Shown: positions 26,954-35,674, counted from the first letter of the stretch. The stretch: DNA of 64,000 bases from Xenorhabdus bovienii (GCF_024721015.1 NZ_JANAIF010000009.1:27422-91421); one strand, 5' to 3'. A program made the numbers and translations. The notes: generated by a model not told the origin, from the letters alone.

Positions 26954-27961
26954 ATGAGTGACAATATTCTTTCACAGGCAGAGATTGATGCTCTGCTCAA
27001 TGGTGACAGTGCCACTGCCGATGACGTAGAACCCACTGCGTCAGGGGAGAGTGAGATTCGACCTTACGATCCCAATACACAGCGTCGTGTTGTACGCGAA
27101 CGTTTGCAGTCACTGGAAATCATCAATGAACGTTTTGCCCGTCAATTCAGGATGGGGCTGTTTAATATGCTGCGCCGCAGCCCGGATATTACGGTCGGCG
27201 CGATTAAAATCCAGCCTTATCACGAATTCGCCCGCAATCTGGCCGTGCCAACCAACCTCAATCTGGTTCATCTGAAACCTTTGAGGGGAACCGCACTATT
27301 CGCTTTTGAACCCAGTCTGGTTTATATCGCCGTTGATAACCTGTTTGGCGGTGATGGCCGTTTTCCGACCAAAGTCGAAGGCCGTGAATTCACCTATACC
27401 GAACAGAGAGTCATCAACCGGATGCTGAAACTGGCACTGGATGCCTACCGTGACGCATGGGATTCCATCTTCAAAATTGAAGTGGAATACGTCCGTTCCG
27501 AAATGCAGGTAAAGTTCACCAATATCACCACCTCACCGAACGATATCGTGGTCACGACACCGTTTCAGGTGGAAATTGGTGCACTGTGCGGAGAATTCAA
27601 CATTTGTATTCCTTTCGCCATGATTGAACCTCTGCGCGAACGTCTGACCAATCCTCCTGTAGAAAATGCACGTCAGGAAGACGGCCAGTGGCGTGAAAGT
27701 CTGGTGAAACAGGTTCAGCATTCAGAATTGGAACTCGTTGCTAACTTTGTTGATATTCCCCTGCGACTGTCAAAAATTCTCCAACTGAAACGCGGCGATG
27801 TTTTACCGATTGAGAGACCGGAACGCCTTATCGCTCACGTTGATGGTGTGCCCGTGCTCACCAGCCAATATGGAACACTGAACGGGCAGTATGCCCTGCG
27901 TGTTGAACACCTGATTAACCCTGTTTTAAATGCTCTGGATGAGGAAAAGCCCAATGAGTGA
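26954..27961 (+). CDS. fliM: Flagellar motor switch protein FliM
   Basis: 335-residue C-ring protein that receives CheY-P. The N-terminal CheY-binding peptide LSQAEIDALLNG (residues 5-16) is perfect. The middle domain and a C-terminal SpoA-like domain follow, with length as in E. coli. It overlaps fliN by 8 bases. An intact CheY peptide implies chemotactic control of the motor. Confidence 0.97.
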   Translation: MSDNILSQAEIDALLNGDSATADDVEPTASGESEIRPYDPNTQRRVVRERLQSLEIINERFARQFRMGLFNMLRRSPDITVGAIKIQPYHEFARNLAVPTNLNLVHLKPLRGTALFAFEPSLVYIAVDNLFGGDGRFPTKVEGREFTYTEQRVINRMLKLALDAYRDAWDSIFKIEVEYVRSEMQVKFTNITTSPNDIVVTTPFQVEIGALCGEFNICIPFAMIEPLRERLTNPPVENARQEDGQWRESLVKQVQHSELELVANFVDIPLRLSKILQLKRGDVLPIERPERLIAHVDGVPVLTSQYGTLNGQYALRVEHLINPVLNALDEEKPNE

Positions 27962-28361
27962 TGCTAAACAACCCGCAGAAGCCAGACTGACTGAAGATAT
28001 GTGGGCAGAAGCACTGGAACAACAGGCCGCACAGCAAACCTCTGACAGCGGCGCGTCAATATTTGAGAACCTGGAGCCGCAGGACGCGCTCGCCCAGCTT
28101 TCTGATATTGACCTGATCATGGATATTCCCGTTAAGCTCTCTGTTGAGCTGGGACGCACTAAAATGACCATCAAACAACTCCTGAGACTGTCCCAAGGCT
28201 CAGTGGTTCCTCTTGATGGTCTTGCCGGTGAACCACTGGATATTCTGATCAACGGCTATCTGATTGCACAAGGGGAAGTGGTTGTCGTATCCGATAAATA
28301 CGGTATCCGTATCACGGATATCATCACGCCTTCTGAACGCATGCGTCGTTTGAGTCGTTGA
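27954..28361 (+). CDS. fliN: Flagellar motor switch protein FliN
   Basis: 135-residue C-ring protein with the SpoA domain in its second half: DIPVKLSVELGRTKMTIKQLL followed by LSQGSVVPLDGLAGEPLDI, and ending ERMRRLSR. ATG 27954 overlaps the fliM stop and gives the MSDAKQ start. It helps dock FliH-FliI at the C ring as well as switching. Confidence 0.96.
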   Translation: MSDAKQPAEARLTEDMWAEALEQQAAQQTSDSGASIFENLEPQDALAQLSDIDLIMDIPVKLSVELGRTKMTIKQLLRLSQGSVVPLDGLAGEPLDILINGYLIAQGEVVVVSDKYGIRITDIITPSERMRRLSR

Positions 28362-28363
28362 CC

Positions 28364-28861
28364 ATGATGGCGAACCAGCCTTCCCTTTATGCTTCTTTTC
28401 AACATGGTGCAGCATCTGATGCTGCACCTGTTAACGCAAAAGCTAATACCCTATCTGCGAACACGGTGAAACAAACAGCCAGTCCCGAACCCCTCCCCGC
28501 CAGTCAGACACTAATGCAGGTCAGCAGTGCACTAGGCGGCATCCTGCTGCTGATTTTCGTCATGACATGGCTGATTCGTCGTCTGGGTCTTGCTCCTGCC
28601 AAGAACAAAAATCACCGGTTGCTCAATGTGAAAGCGAGTTGCTCTCTTGGGCCAAAAGAACGGGTCGTTGTGCTGGAGATCGAAGACAGTTGGCTCGTAT
28701 TAGGCGTTACACCCCAACAGATTAATGTCTTGCATCAGATGCCTGTGCCACCTGATAACGCGGAAAAGGAAACTGCACTCAAGACGTTACCCTTCAGCCA
28801 AATGTTAAAAAATACGCTCCAGCGAAAAAGCAAGAACGACAAGGATGACGATGAAAAATAG
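28364..28861 (+). CDS. fliO: Flagellar export assembly protein FliO
   Basis: About 165 residues with one membrane helix (near residues 50-70, [18 protein letters not shown]) and a cytoplasmic tail rich in Lys/Asp at the end. FliO stabilises FliP during export-gate assembly. ATG 28364 lies three bases after the fliN stop; the adjacent ATG 28367 is possible. The 3' end overlaps the start of fliP. The soluble N-terminus is longer than in some relatives, which is common for this variable protein. Confidence 0.92.
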   Translation: MMANQPSLYASFQHGAASDAAPVNAKANTLSANTVKQTASPEPLPASQTLMQVSSALGGILLLIFVMTWLIRRLGLAPAKNKNHRLLNVKASCSLGPKERVVVLEIEDSWLVLGVTPQQINVLHQMPVPPDNAEKETALKTLPFSQMLKNTLQRKSKNDKDDDEK

Positions 28862-29660
28862 CGTTTTCTTTATGACAGGCACTCCAATGACTGGCAAGAA
28901 ATTTGTTTCTCTCCTCCGGCCTGTGCATTTAGCAACCCTGCTGATGGCGCTTTTGTTGCCGCTATTTCCCATGAATGCCGCGGCCGCATTGCCTGGCATT
29001 ATCAGCCAGCCGATGGCAAATGGTGGGCAAAGCTGGTCACTGCCGGTTCAAACCCTAGTTTTCATCACGGCACTGGGTTTTATCCCTGCCGCTTTGCTGA
29101 TGATGACCAGCTTTACCCGCATCATCATCGTGCTTGGTTTACTGCGTAACGCACTGGGAACACCTTCTGCCCCACCCAATCAAATCATGATTGGCTTGGC
29201 ACTGTTCATGACTTTTTTCATTATGTCGCCCGTATTCGATAAGGTTTATCAAGATGCTTACTTGCCTTTCAGTGAAGACAAGATAAGTCTGGAAGCTGCA
29301 CTGGACAAAGGTGCCCAGCCTCTGCGTCAGTTCATGTTGCGCCAGACACGACAAACCGATCTGGCACTGTTTGCCCGTCTTGCGGATCAGGATGCTTTTG
29401 AAACAGCGGATTCCGTCCCCATCCGTGTTCTGGTTCCGGCATTTATTACCAGTGAATTGAAAACCGCATTCCAGATTGGTTTTACGCTCTTCATTCCTTT
29501 CCTGATCATCGATCTGGTCGTTGCCAGTGTCTTGATGGCCTTGGGGATGATGATGGTTCCCCCTGCCACCATATCGCTGCCCTTCAAACTCATGTTGTTT
29601 GTTTTGGTGGATGGCTGGCAATTGCTGCTTGGTTCACTGGCACAAAGCTTTTATGTCTAG
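28845..29660 (+). CDS. fliP: Flagellar export gate protein FliP
   Basis: 271-residue membrane protein of the type III export gate core. The N-terminus carries a signal-peptide-like hydrophobic run (residues 29-50, ending in an AAAALPG region). Four membrane helices follow, including [19 protein letters not shown] and [18 protein letters not shown], the most conserved parts of the family. ATG 28845 or 28851 inside the end of fliO are both possible starts. The last codons and stop are duplicated just downstream. Confidence 0.96.
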   Translation: MTMKNSVFFMTGTPMTGKKFVSLLRPVHLATLLMALLLPLFPMNAAAALPGIISQPMANGGQSWSLPVQTLVFITALGFIPAALLMMTSFTRIIIVLGLLRNALGTPSAPPNQIMIGLALFMTFFIMSPVFDKVYQDAYLPFSEDKISLEAALDKGAQPLRQFMLRQTRQTDLALFARLADQDAFETADSVPIRVLVPAFITSELKTAFQIGFTLFIPFLIIDLVVASVLMALGMMMVPPATISLPFKLMLFVLVDGWQLLLGSLAQSFYV

Positions 29661-29682
29661 CGAACAGTTTTTATGTCTAGCG
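29649..29682 (+). repeat. Direct duplication of the fliP 3' end
   Basis: TTTTATGTCTAGCG occurs at 29649-29662 and again at 29669-29682, a 20-base period. The first copy holds the fliP stop codon. The protein is unchanged. Confidence 0.9.
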
Positions 29683-29738
29683 CGAAATTTGCGTGAAATC
29701 CTATTGGAACAAGATCGAAAAAGCGGTTTAAAAAAATT

Positions 29739-30008
29739 ATGACTCCAGAATCGGTAATGGCTCTCGGCATTGAGGCAATGAAAGTGGCGCTGGCGCTGGC
29801 CGCCCCGCTGCTTCTGTCTGCCCTGATATGTGGTTTGGTGATCAGCCTGTTGCAGGCAGCAACTCAGATAAACGAAATGACCTTATCGTTTATCCCTAAA
29901 ATTCTGGCTGTTTTTGTCACTATCGTTATCGCTGGCCCGTGGATGCTGAACTTACTGCTAGATTATATGCGCGTGCTATTTAGCAGTATTCCAACCATTA
30001 TCGGCTAA
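29739..30008 (+). CDS. fliQ: Flagellar export gate protein FliQ
   Basis: 89-residue protein with two membrane helices, standard length. MTPESVMALGIEAMKVAL at the start and the NEMTLSFIPKI loop near residue 48 are conserved. Four copies surround the FliP-FliR core of the export gate. It is followed two bases later by fliR. Confidence 0.96.
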   Translation: MTPESVMALGIEAMKVALALAAPLLLSALICGLVISLLQAATQINEMTLSFIPKILAVFVTIVIAGPWMLNLLLDYMRVLFSSIPTIIG

Positions 30009-30010
30009 TC

Positions 30011-30793
30011 ATGATCCCGTTTGATAGCGAAATGCTCTCTCGTCTTGTCAGTGATTTTTTCTGGCCACTAGTACGCCTTTTGGCGCTGTTCAGCACAGCC
30101 CCCATTTTCAGTGAAAAGCAGACACCGATAAAAGTCAGAATTAGTTTGGCGCTGGCGATCACCTTTTTGTTGGTTCCTAACATACCCTCTCCGCAAATTC
30201 CGATATTTTCCGTTGCGGGGGTTTGGGTCATGATACAGCAAATATTGATTGGTGCTGCGCTGGGATTGACCATGCAGATCGCTTTTGCAGCAATACGTCA
30301 TGCCGGAGAAATACTCGGCTTACAGATGGGGCTTTCATTCGCCACATTTTTTGATCCTACTGGTGGCCCGAATATGCCAATTTTGGCGCGTATTCTGAAC
30401 TTGCTGATGATGTTAATGTTTCTGGCTTTAGATGGGCATTTATGGTTACTGAGCATTATTGCCGGGACATTTGATTCGATTCCCATTCAACCAATGCAAT
30501 TGAACCCCAAAGGTTTTCTGTTGTTAGCCCAAAGTGCCAGTTTAATCTTCATTAACGGTATGATGCTGGCAATGCCGCTGATTACCCTGCTGTTGGTCCT
30601 GAACTTTGCCTTGGGGATGCTCAACCGCATGACGCCACAACTTTCCGTGTTCGTCATCGGCTTTCCGCTGACGCTCACCGTGGGGATCTTTACACTTTCC
30701 CTGTTGTTCCCGATGCTGGCGCCCTTTACTGAACGGTTAATGGCAGAAATATTCGATCGGCTGGCAGTGATTATCGGGGAGCTGGTGTTATAA
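30011..30793 (+). CDS. fliR: Flagellar export gate protein FliR
   Basis: 260-residue polytopic membrane protein that closes the FliP-FliQ gate helix. ISLALAITFLLVPNIP, GEILGLQMGLSFATFFDPTGG near residue 97, and LNRMTPQLSVFVIGFPL near 203 are typical. It is the last gene of the plus-strand fli series; after it, the gene on the other strand belongs to a metabolic cassette rather than to the flagellum. Confidence 0.96.
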   Translation: MIPFDSEMLSRLVSDFFWPLVRLLALFSTAPIFSEKQTPIKVRISLALAITFLLVPNIPSPQIPIFSVAGVWVMIQQILIGAALGLTMQIAFAAIRHAGEILGLQMGLSFATFFDPTGGPNMPILARILNLLMMLMFLALDGHLWLLSIIAGTFDSIPIQPMQLNPKGFLLLAQSASLIFINGMMLAMPLITLLLVLNFALGMLNRMTPQLSVFVIGFPLTLTVGIFTLSLLFPMLAPFTERLMAEIFDRLAVIIGELVL

Positions 30794-30821
30794 ATCACCG
30801 CTCCCCGGTACCCCTTTATGT

Positions 30822-31580
30822 TTAACTAAAATTGGGCTGACCATTTGATGCCGTAACACCACCATCGATTGGCAGGTTAACGCCATTAATAAAGCTGGCA
30901 TCTTCGCTGGCTAAAAATGCAATAGCTGATGCAACTTCAGCTGGTGTTCCCGCTCTTTTCATCGGGATGCGGGAATCGAATTTTTGCAGAACCTCATCGG
31001 GCATATATTCGGTCATTGGTGTGATGATCAGGCTTGGGCACACTGCGTTGACCCGAATCCCCTGTGAGCCATGATCCAATGCCATGGCACAGGTCAGATT
31101 GACCACCGCCCCTTTTGCAGTACAGTAATAAGCATTGCCCCAATCAGCCCTTATCCCCGATACAGAGGCATTATTGACAATACACCCTTTGCTTTTGAGC
31201 AAATGAGGCAAGGCAAAATGGCTGCAATAAATAACGCCATCAAGGTTGGTCGCCAACACTTTTTTGCCATCATCCAGCGAAGTATCCAATATCGTACTGG
31301 GAATATACAACCCGGCATTATTGACGAGAATATCTATCTTGCCGAAGTGTTCGATGGTCTCATCAATCATCATCTTGACGGAATCCTGATCCGACACATC
31401 CGCCTGAATGACCCGTGCGTGGCTGGATGACAGCTCACTGTACACTCGATTAAGTTTATCAACGTTGCGTCCCACCAAAACAACAATGGCACCTTCTTGG
31501 GAAAAACGCTTTGCCGTGGCTTCACCGATACCACTTCCCGCACCGGTAATCACGACTACTTTATTTTCAAATCGCATCAT
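30822..31580 (-). CDS. Short-chain dehydrogenase/reductase (SDR)
   Basis: 252-residue classical SDR, NAD(P)-dependent oxidoreductase. The cofactor motif TGAGSGIGEA (near residue 13), NNAG (near 89), the catalytic Ser in NNASVSG, and YCTAKGA (Y-x-x-x-K near 153) are all present. ATG 31580 overlaps the stop of the DUF1349 gene (ATGA), so it is the last gene of a four-gene minus-strand unit. The substrate cannot be told from sequence. The pairing with a Zn alcohol dehydrogenase and a Dabb protein suggests stepwise oxidation or reduction of a small alcohol or sugar-like compound. Confidence 0.93.
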   Translation of the reverse strand: MMRFENKVVVITGAGSGIGEATAKRFSQEGAIVVLVGRNVDKLNRVYSELSSSHARVIQADVSDQDSVKMMIDETIEHFGKIDILVNNAGLYIPSTILDTSLDDGKKVLATNLDGVIYCSHFALPHLLKSKGCIVNNASVSGIRADWGNAYYCTAKGAVVNLTCAMALDHGSQGIRVNAVCPSLIITPMTEYMPDEVLQKFDSRIPMKRAGTPAEVASAIAFLASEDASFINGVNLPIDGGVTASNGQPNFS

Positions 31581-32170
31581 TTTATTACTCTCATTGACGT
31601 ATTTTCAAAGTTCGCCACAAACCCAGACTGACGGGGACAAGCAGCATAAATACCTGCCCACATGTCACCGGATTTGACTGCGATAAATGGCGTTATTCTG
31701 ACCGTATTTGGCAGGCCATCACCATATCGCATGGATAATAAACAGGCTCCCGATGATATTTCAGCAATCAGGGTAATCGGCATACTGATGTCATCAATGA
31801 TTTCACCAGACCAATCCGATACCCCCTGTGATGTTACTGTCGTGCCTAATTTAATGGTTTTGTCTGGCTCCAGTTCCAGTGAGAACTTTATCCAATTTTT
31901 ATCAGACAGACGGATCATTAACCCAGCCTGATCATAATCCTGCTGTGGCGAGAAAATAATCTCCGTTGAAATGACGACATTACCGCTAAAAGAAGCCAAC
32001 AAAGCATGTCCATTGTCAGCCGTATGACCGAAGTAGGTTTCCCGCCAGAAATCGGTTTCAGACGCAGGTTTTATTCTGCATAATCCGATATCTGTTTCCC
32101 AATAAGGAGCTGGGTTCAACCATTTAACCGTGCTGTTTACTGGTAATTCAATAAAAACATCATTCAGCAT
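31577..32170 (-). CDS. DUF1349 family beta-sandwich protein
   Basis: 197-residue cytosolic protein of the DUF1349 family, a concanavalin/lectin-like fold of uncertain function. Family marks are the ETDFWRETYFGHTADNGH region near residue 43 and YDQAGLMIRLSDKNWIKFSLE near 80. ATG 32170, with GAGAG upstream, is preferred over a TTG 27 bases earlier. It overlaps the SDR start. Nothing shows a catalytic site; a carbohydrate-binding role is possible but unproven. Confidence 0.85.
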   Translation of the reverse strand: MLNDVFIELPVNSTVKWLNPAPYWETDIGLCRIKPASETDFWRETYFGHTADNGHALLASFSGNVVISTEIIFSPQQDYDQAGLMIRLSDKNWIKFSLELEPDKTIKLGTTVTSQGVSDWSGEIIDDISMPITLIAEISSGACLLSMRYGDGLPNTVRITPFIAVKSGDMWAGIYAACPRQSGFVANFENTSMRVIK

Positions 32171-32180
32171 GTTGATGCTC

Positions 32181-32495
32181 TCACTGTGTAATATCAAACA
32201 CGATCAGCGAATTCAGCCCGTCTTCAAGGGCAGGAAACAGAATGTCATCACACAATGCCGTGTGAGCGGGTGATGCCAGATAGTGTTCTAGCTGAAATTG
32301 ATCATCAAATTCCAGACGAAGAAGATAGCAATATCCTTGATCCCGCCCTTCCAGACTGGAATTCAGATGCCAGCTTGCATGGCGTATTTCAGGTATGGAT
32401 TGCGGCATAGACACGAGTTTATCTAAAACGGATTTTATGTCGTCGTCCGGCAAGTTATTTTTAAATTTATAGAAAACAAGATGTTCAATCATCAT
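32181..32495 (-). CDS. Dabb family alpha/beta-barrel protein
   Basis: 104-residue stress-responsive alpha-beta barrel (Dabb) protein: MIEHLVFYKFK at the start, a central helix, and LEFDDQFQLEHYLASPAHTAL near residue 75. Members form ferredoxin-like dimers; some are cyclases or hydrolases on polyketide-like substrates, many are uncharacterised. It sits between the Zn dehydrogenase and the DUF1349 gene. ATG 32495 or the next ATG can be the start. Confidence 0.85.
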   Translation of the reverse strand: MMIEHLVFYKFKNNLPDDDIKSVLDKLVSMPQSIPEIRHASWHLNSSLEGRDQGYCYLLRLEFDDQFQLEHYLASPAHTALCDDILFPALEDGLNSLIVFDITQ

Positions 32496-32544
32496 ATCCT
32501 CCAGAATTTTATTTGCAGCGTCTTTTTTTATGTCACGTTAATCA

Positions 32545-33513
32545 CTAAATGGTAGATAAGGGATCAACCAGCGTTTTCGTTCCCAGTATCGGCGAAAAAT
32601 GTAATAACTCTTTTTCCAGTGCCTTCAGGCCGATGGTTTTTCCTAACAAAGTAGAAAAAAACGGCTGGTGTGCGACGACAGTATCCCTCGATTGGCAAAA
32701 AGTTTCCCGATCACAACCGGCCAGAGAGGTGACAAGATTAATTTCCCTTGTCATCAACTCATTAGGACTAAATGAAAACGTCGCTTCAGCCAGTGGTACC
32801 CCATAAATCATCAATGTTCCACCACGCCGGACAGCATGGAAACAGTCCGCCAGACCCTGCTGTGACCCACTGCATTCAATGGCAACATGGAAATGTTCCT
32901 GCGGGATTTCAGTGATTCGTTGAATAGCGGGGTAAGATTCAGCCCAGGCCATGGCATCTGCCTGAACATCATAGAGCGTCAATTCCAGTGCGGGGTACAA
33001 AGTATGAAGGAGATAAGTGATTAATTTCCCTGAAATCCCCGATCCCTGAACCAATACTTTGATTTCTGACTGGGTATTGAGAACCGTATCCAAACGTTTG
33101 ATGCCATGTATAGCACAGGCCAGCGGTTCAATCAGCACGCCAATGCGGTGATCAATACAGGTAAAAGGCACCAGATTATTTGCTGGCGCATGAATTTTAC
33201 TGGCAAAGCCGCCATGTTCATTCACGCCCAATTCTCGCATGTGGCGACAATGGCTGGTTTTTCCTTCGAGACAATAATCACACTCGCCACAATTGATCTC
33301 ATTATTCAGCGCATAATATTGACCGTGCCCATCACGACAAACCACTTCATGCCCAAGAACCGTATTAGTACGCGCTGGATTATGCGTCAAATTAACATCT
33401 GTCCGGCAAATACCCACCCGATAAACCTCCCATGCTGGCCATTCTGTATTGGAATCGGGCATATCCTCGATATAACGAAACTGGTTTCGCTCAATTAATA
33501 CCAATGCGGCCAT
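32545..33513 (-). CDS. Zinc-dependent medium-chain alcohol dehydrogenase
   Basis: 322-residue MDR-family dehydrogenase. Catalytic zinc ligands appear as VGICRTDVN (Cys near residue 33) and GHEV (near 53). The structural zinc loop has four Cys in NCGECDYCLEGKTSHC (near 74-89). The Rossmann region has VLVQGSGISGK near 155 in place of the common GxGxxG. It is a little shorter than typical members (about 340). First gene of the unit that continues with Dabb, DUF1349 and SDR. Substrate unknown; polyol or threonine-type dehydrogenases are the nearest look-alikes. Confidence 0.9.
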   Translation of the reverse strand: MAALVLIERNQFRYIEDMPDSNTEWPAWEVYRVGICRTDVNLTHNPARTNTVLGHEVVCRDGHGQYYALNNEINCGECDYCLEGKTSHCRHMRELGVNEHGGFASKIHAPANNLVPFTCIDHRIGVLIEPLACAIHGIKRLDTVLNTQSEIKVLVQGSGISGKLITYLLHTLYPALELTLYDVQADAMAWAESYPAIQRITEIPQEHFHVAIECSGSQQGLADCFHAVRRGGTLMIYGVPLAEATFSFSPNELMTREINLVTSLAGCDRETFCQSRDTVVAHQPFFSTLLGKTIGLKALEKELLHFSPILGTKTLVDPLSTI

Positions 33514-33885
33514 TATTTATTCTCCAATTTCTTATGCAGATTAGCGATAACTTGATCCAGTACAGACAACGTTCTATCAATTTCCTGATAATTTCATTGA
33601 TTAACTTAATATCGATATTTTTATAAATTATATTTTATTTAATTGAGCATAGTTATTATAAAATAAAGAAATATCAAGCCATAAAAATTTTACATAGAAT
33701 GTATATAACCATCCCATTAATCCATAAGGAACCGATTAAAAGATTAACAATTAAATTATTTGCTTATTGTTATCATAGCATTATTGGAACTTGTACTAAT
33801 ATCCAATTTTTTGTCGCATTCTTGCCAAGGCAGTCCCCTCAGAAAAGCATCATTACAATCCCTGGGATCATGGATTAAAATACTA
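33514..33885. other. AT-rich spacer upstream of the dehydrogenase unit
   Basis: These 372 bases should contain the promoter of the minus-strand dehydrogenase unit. I see an ATATCGATAT palindrome near 33610 but no convincing -35/-10 pair and no gene. Confidence 0.5.
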
Positions 33886-34572
33886 TCAATTTATATCCAC
33901 ATCAAACTTTTGCATGAGAACTCTTCTTCCTTGCTCCGTCAATATCAATTCGCGGCTATCTAATTGTCTAATCGCCCATTTTTTCTGTAAAAACGTCTTA
34001 AACAACGAGGCACCCAGAAATCCGCCAAGATGAAAATGCCGTTCACTCCAATCAAGGCAAGAACAGGCAAATTTCCGCCTCGACGAGGATTCTGTATCAC
34101 AACACACGCCAATAGAAAGTAAAAAATCGTTCCCCCTCTGCGTCAATTTATAATCACGGGTCATCCAATGGTTCGTAAGCAGGCTGTTATGGATTTTTAC
34201 CGCAATTTCTCCTGCCATATGGTCATAACAGGTTCGGAAAAAATGCAGTGATTTTGGTGTGGAAATTATGGCGATATCCGTGTGATTACGATTGGCAAAA
34301 TGCATCATGCTTTCCAGCAATGCAGCCACTTCTTCGCTGTGAATTTTAAAATAACGGTGCCGTCCCTGTTTAACGCAGATCACCAGTTTCCCTTCTGCCA
34401 GTCGATTTAAGTGAACACTGGCTGTCGAAGGTGCAACATCAGATGCCGCACTTAATTCCGTTGCAGTATAAGCGCGACCATCCATCATCAGAAACAACAT
34501 ACGGGTACGAGTGCGATCCGCAAGCACCGCCGCAATCGTCGCAACACTTTCCTCAAGGTTAAGCTCATTCAT
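33886..34572 (-). CDS. ArsR-type winged-helix transcriptional regulator
   Basis: 228-residue regulator. The N-terminal ArsR/SmtB-like DNA-binding domain has LADRTRTRMLFLMM and the recognition helix segment APSTASVHLNRLAEGKLV near residues 46-63. The C-terminal half is longer than in simple ArsR proteins and contains clustered Cys (CCDTES, then KFACSCLDWSERH near 160-178), possibly a ligand or redox-sensing part. It is divergent from the ABM gene with a 74-base gap that has an AAGATATCTT palindrome, and lies upstream of the dehydrogenase unit on the same strand. It probably controls the ABM gene and perhaps that unit. Confidence 0.88.
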   Translation of the reverse strand: MNELNLEESVATIAAVLADRTRTRMLFLMMDGRAYTATELSAASDVAPSTASVHLNRLAEGKLVICVKQGRHRYFKIHSEEVAALLESMMHFANRNHTDIAIISTPKSLHFFRTCYDHMAGEIAVKIHNSLLTNHWMTRDYKLTQRGNDFLLSIGVCCDTESSSRRKFACSCLDWSERHFHLGGFLGASLFKTFLQKKWAIRQLDSRELILTEQGRRVLMQKFDVDIN

Positions 34573-34607
34573 ATTTCGCTAATCACCGAAGTAACAATGA
34601 AACCAGC

Positions 34608-34617
34608 AAGATATCTT
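34608..34617. promoter_or_regulatory. Candidate operator between regulator and ABM gene
   Basis: AAGATATCTT is a perfect 10-bp palindrome in the middle of the 74-base divergent gap. Position and symmetry suit binding of the adjacent ArsR-type protein; there is no direct evidence. Confidence 0.35.
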
Positions 34618-34646
34618 AGCGTTTTCTGTCCTTCAAGGAGCTAATC

Positions 34647-34976
34647 ATGTTAGCTGTTATATTTGAGGTCGAAATCGCAGAAAACCAGAGTGATCGTTAT
34701 TTTGACACCTCAGCCACATTAAAGCCGATATTGGAGGCGATCCCCGGTTTTATTTCCGTGGAACGTTTTCAGAGCCTCAATAATAATCATAAATACCTTT
34801 CACTTTCATATTGGCGTGATGAAGAAGCAGTCAAACAGTGGCGGAATACTTACCCACATCGGGAAGCGCAGAAATTGGGACGCAATGGTGTATTTACAGA
34901 TTATCGATTAAAAGTAGTGACGGTTATTCGTGATTACGGGTTGAATGCGAGAGAGGAAGTACCAAAGGAAGATTGA
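34647..34976 (+). CDS. Antibiotic biosynthesis monooxygenase (ABM) domain protein
   Basis: 109-residue ferredoxin-like dimeric protein of the ABM family: the MLAVIFEVEIAENQ strand, IPGFISVERFQS near residue 33, LSLSYWRDEEAVKQWR near 50, and a HREAQKLGR helix. Members are cofactor-free monooxygenases, haem-degrading enzymes or plain oxidative-stress proteins. AAGGAG precedes ATG 34647 by six bases. Divergence from the ArsR-type gene suggests regulated expression. Confidence 0.88.
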   Translation: MLAVIFEVEIAENQSDRYFDTSATLKPILEAIPGFISVERFQSLNNNHKYLSLSYWRDEEAVKQWRNTYPHREAQKLGRNGVFTDYRLKVVTVIRDYGLNAREEVPKED

Positions 34977-34981
34977 GAACA

Positions 34982-35331
34982 TTAATGCGTCACCAATGGA
35001 CAATCAATAAACCGACCAAAGAACATCCAATACCAGTATCCCGCTGAAAAGCCAACAGTAACCAAATAGCTGATGGCTTTGAGCTTATTTTCCGGAAATC
35101 CTTTAATACTCTTCACAACAAATGTCACCATAAAAGGCAGTAAAAAACAAAACACAACGGCGCAGTCAATACCCTGTCATCATCAATAACAAAAGCATTG
35201 ACTACATCACAGACTGTATTGATTCCTTCTTCCCCGATTGCCCATTCATAATCAATTGTAGAAAAACATCCCACCAATATGGTGCTGAACAAAATAAAGA
35301 CAACACATATTAATATGTTTATAATTTTCAT
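34982..35331 (-). pseudogene. Small lipoprotein/membrane protein gene with a frameshift
   Basis: The 5' part codes a lipoprotein signal (hydrophobic run ending LVGC, lipobox Cys near residue 22) and continues to about 35175. Clear coding then resumes in another frame with VVFCFLLPFMVTFVVKS and SAGYWYWMFFGRF, ending at a TAA at 34982. The total of 350 bases is one short of a multiple of three, so a single-base loss near the GGG at about 35170-35180 would explain it. The intact product would be about 116 residues with a second hydrophobic segment. I do not recognise the family. Sequencing error is possible. Confidence 0.65.
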
Positions 35332-35674
35332 GCTTATTTATTCTTCTTGTCTATATAAAGACAAGATTTCATCCTTGCTCAAAATAGCTGAAATGTATCA
35401 GCAAACGTTTATATCAAAAAAACTAACGCATTATTCTACTTTCCTATCAAAGATAAGATCTTGATCACAAGATAAAATATTATAATAAACCAAAAAATCG
35501 GAATTTATCATAGAGCAGAGAATTCAAGACTCTATTTATGGTATGAGAATTTATGAGATTGATAACCGAGTATGACAGGCACAATAGGGAGAAACAGACA
35601 GGCTCTTACCCATTTCTCCCTATTGCAGAGAAACAGATAAGAGCCTGAAAAGAAAAAATTTATACCAAACTGAC
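35332..35674. other. Spacer downstream of flgL
   Basis: 343 bases without a supported gene. The part near flgL holds two interleaved inverted repeats, listed separately; the rest is AT-rich. Confidence 0.55.
35582..35647 (-). terminator. Interleaved inverted repeats after flgL
   Basis: Two perfect inverted repeats interlock. CAATAGGGAGAAA (35582-35594) pairs with TTTCTCCCTATTG (35613-35625), and CAGGCTCTTA (35599-35608) pairs with TAAGAGCCTG (35638-35647). The order A-B-A'-B' allows either hairpin or a pseudoknot. It lies 28 bases beyond the flgL stop and may act as terminator or 3' stabiliser for the flgKL transcript. Confidence 0.6.

Noticed and set aside
33760..33963. 67-codon frame in the spacer near the ArsR-type gene
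   Set aside because: It lies in AT-rich sequence, overlaps the end of the regulator gene and has no ribosome binding site.
35279..35464. 61-codon plus-strand frame
   Set aside because: It is antisense to the lipoprotein signal region, where the minus strand shows clear lipobox coding.
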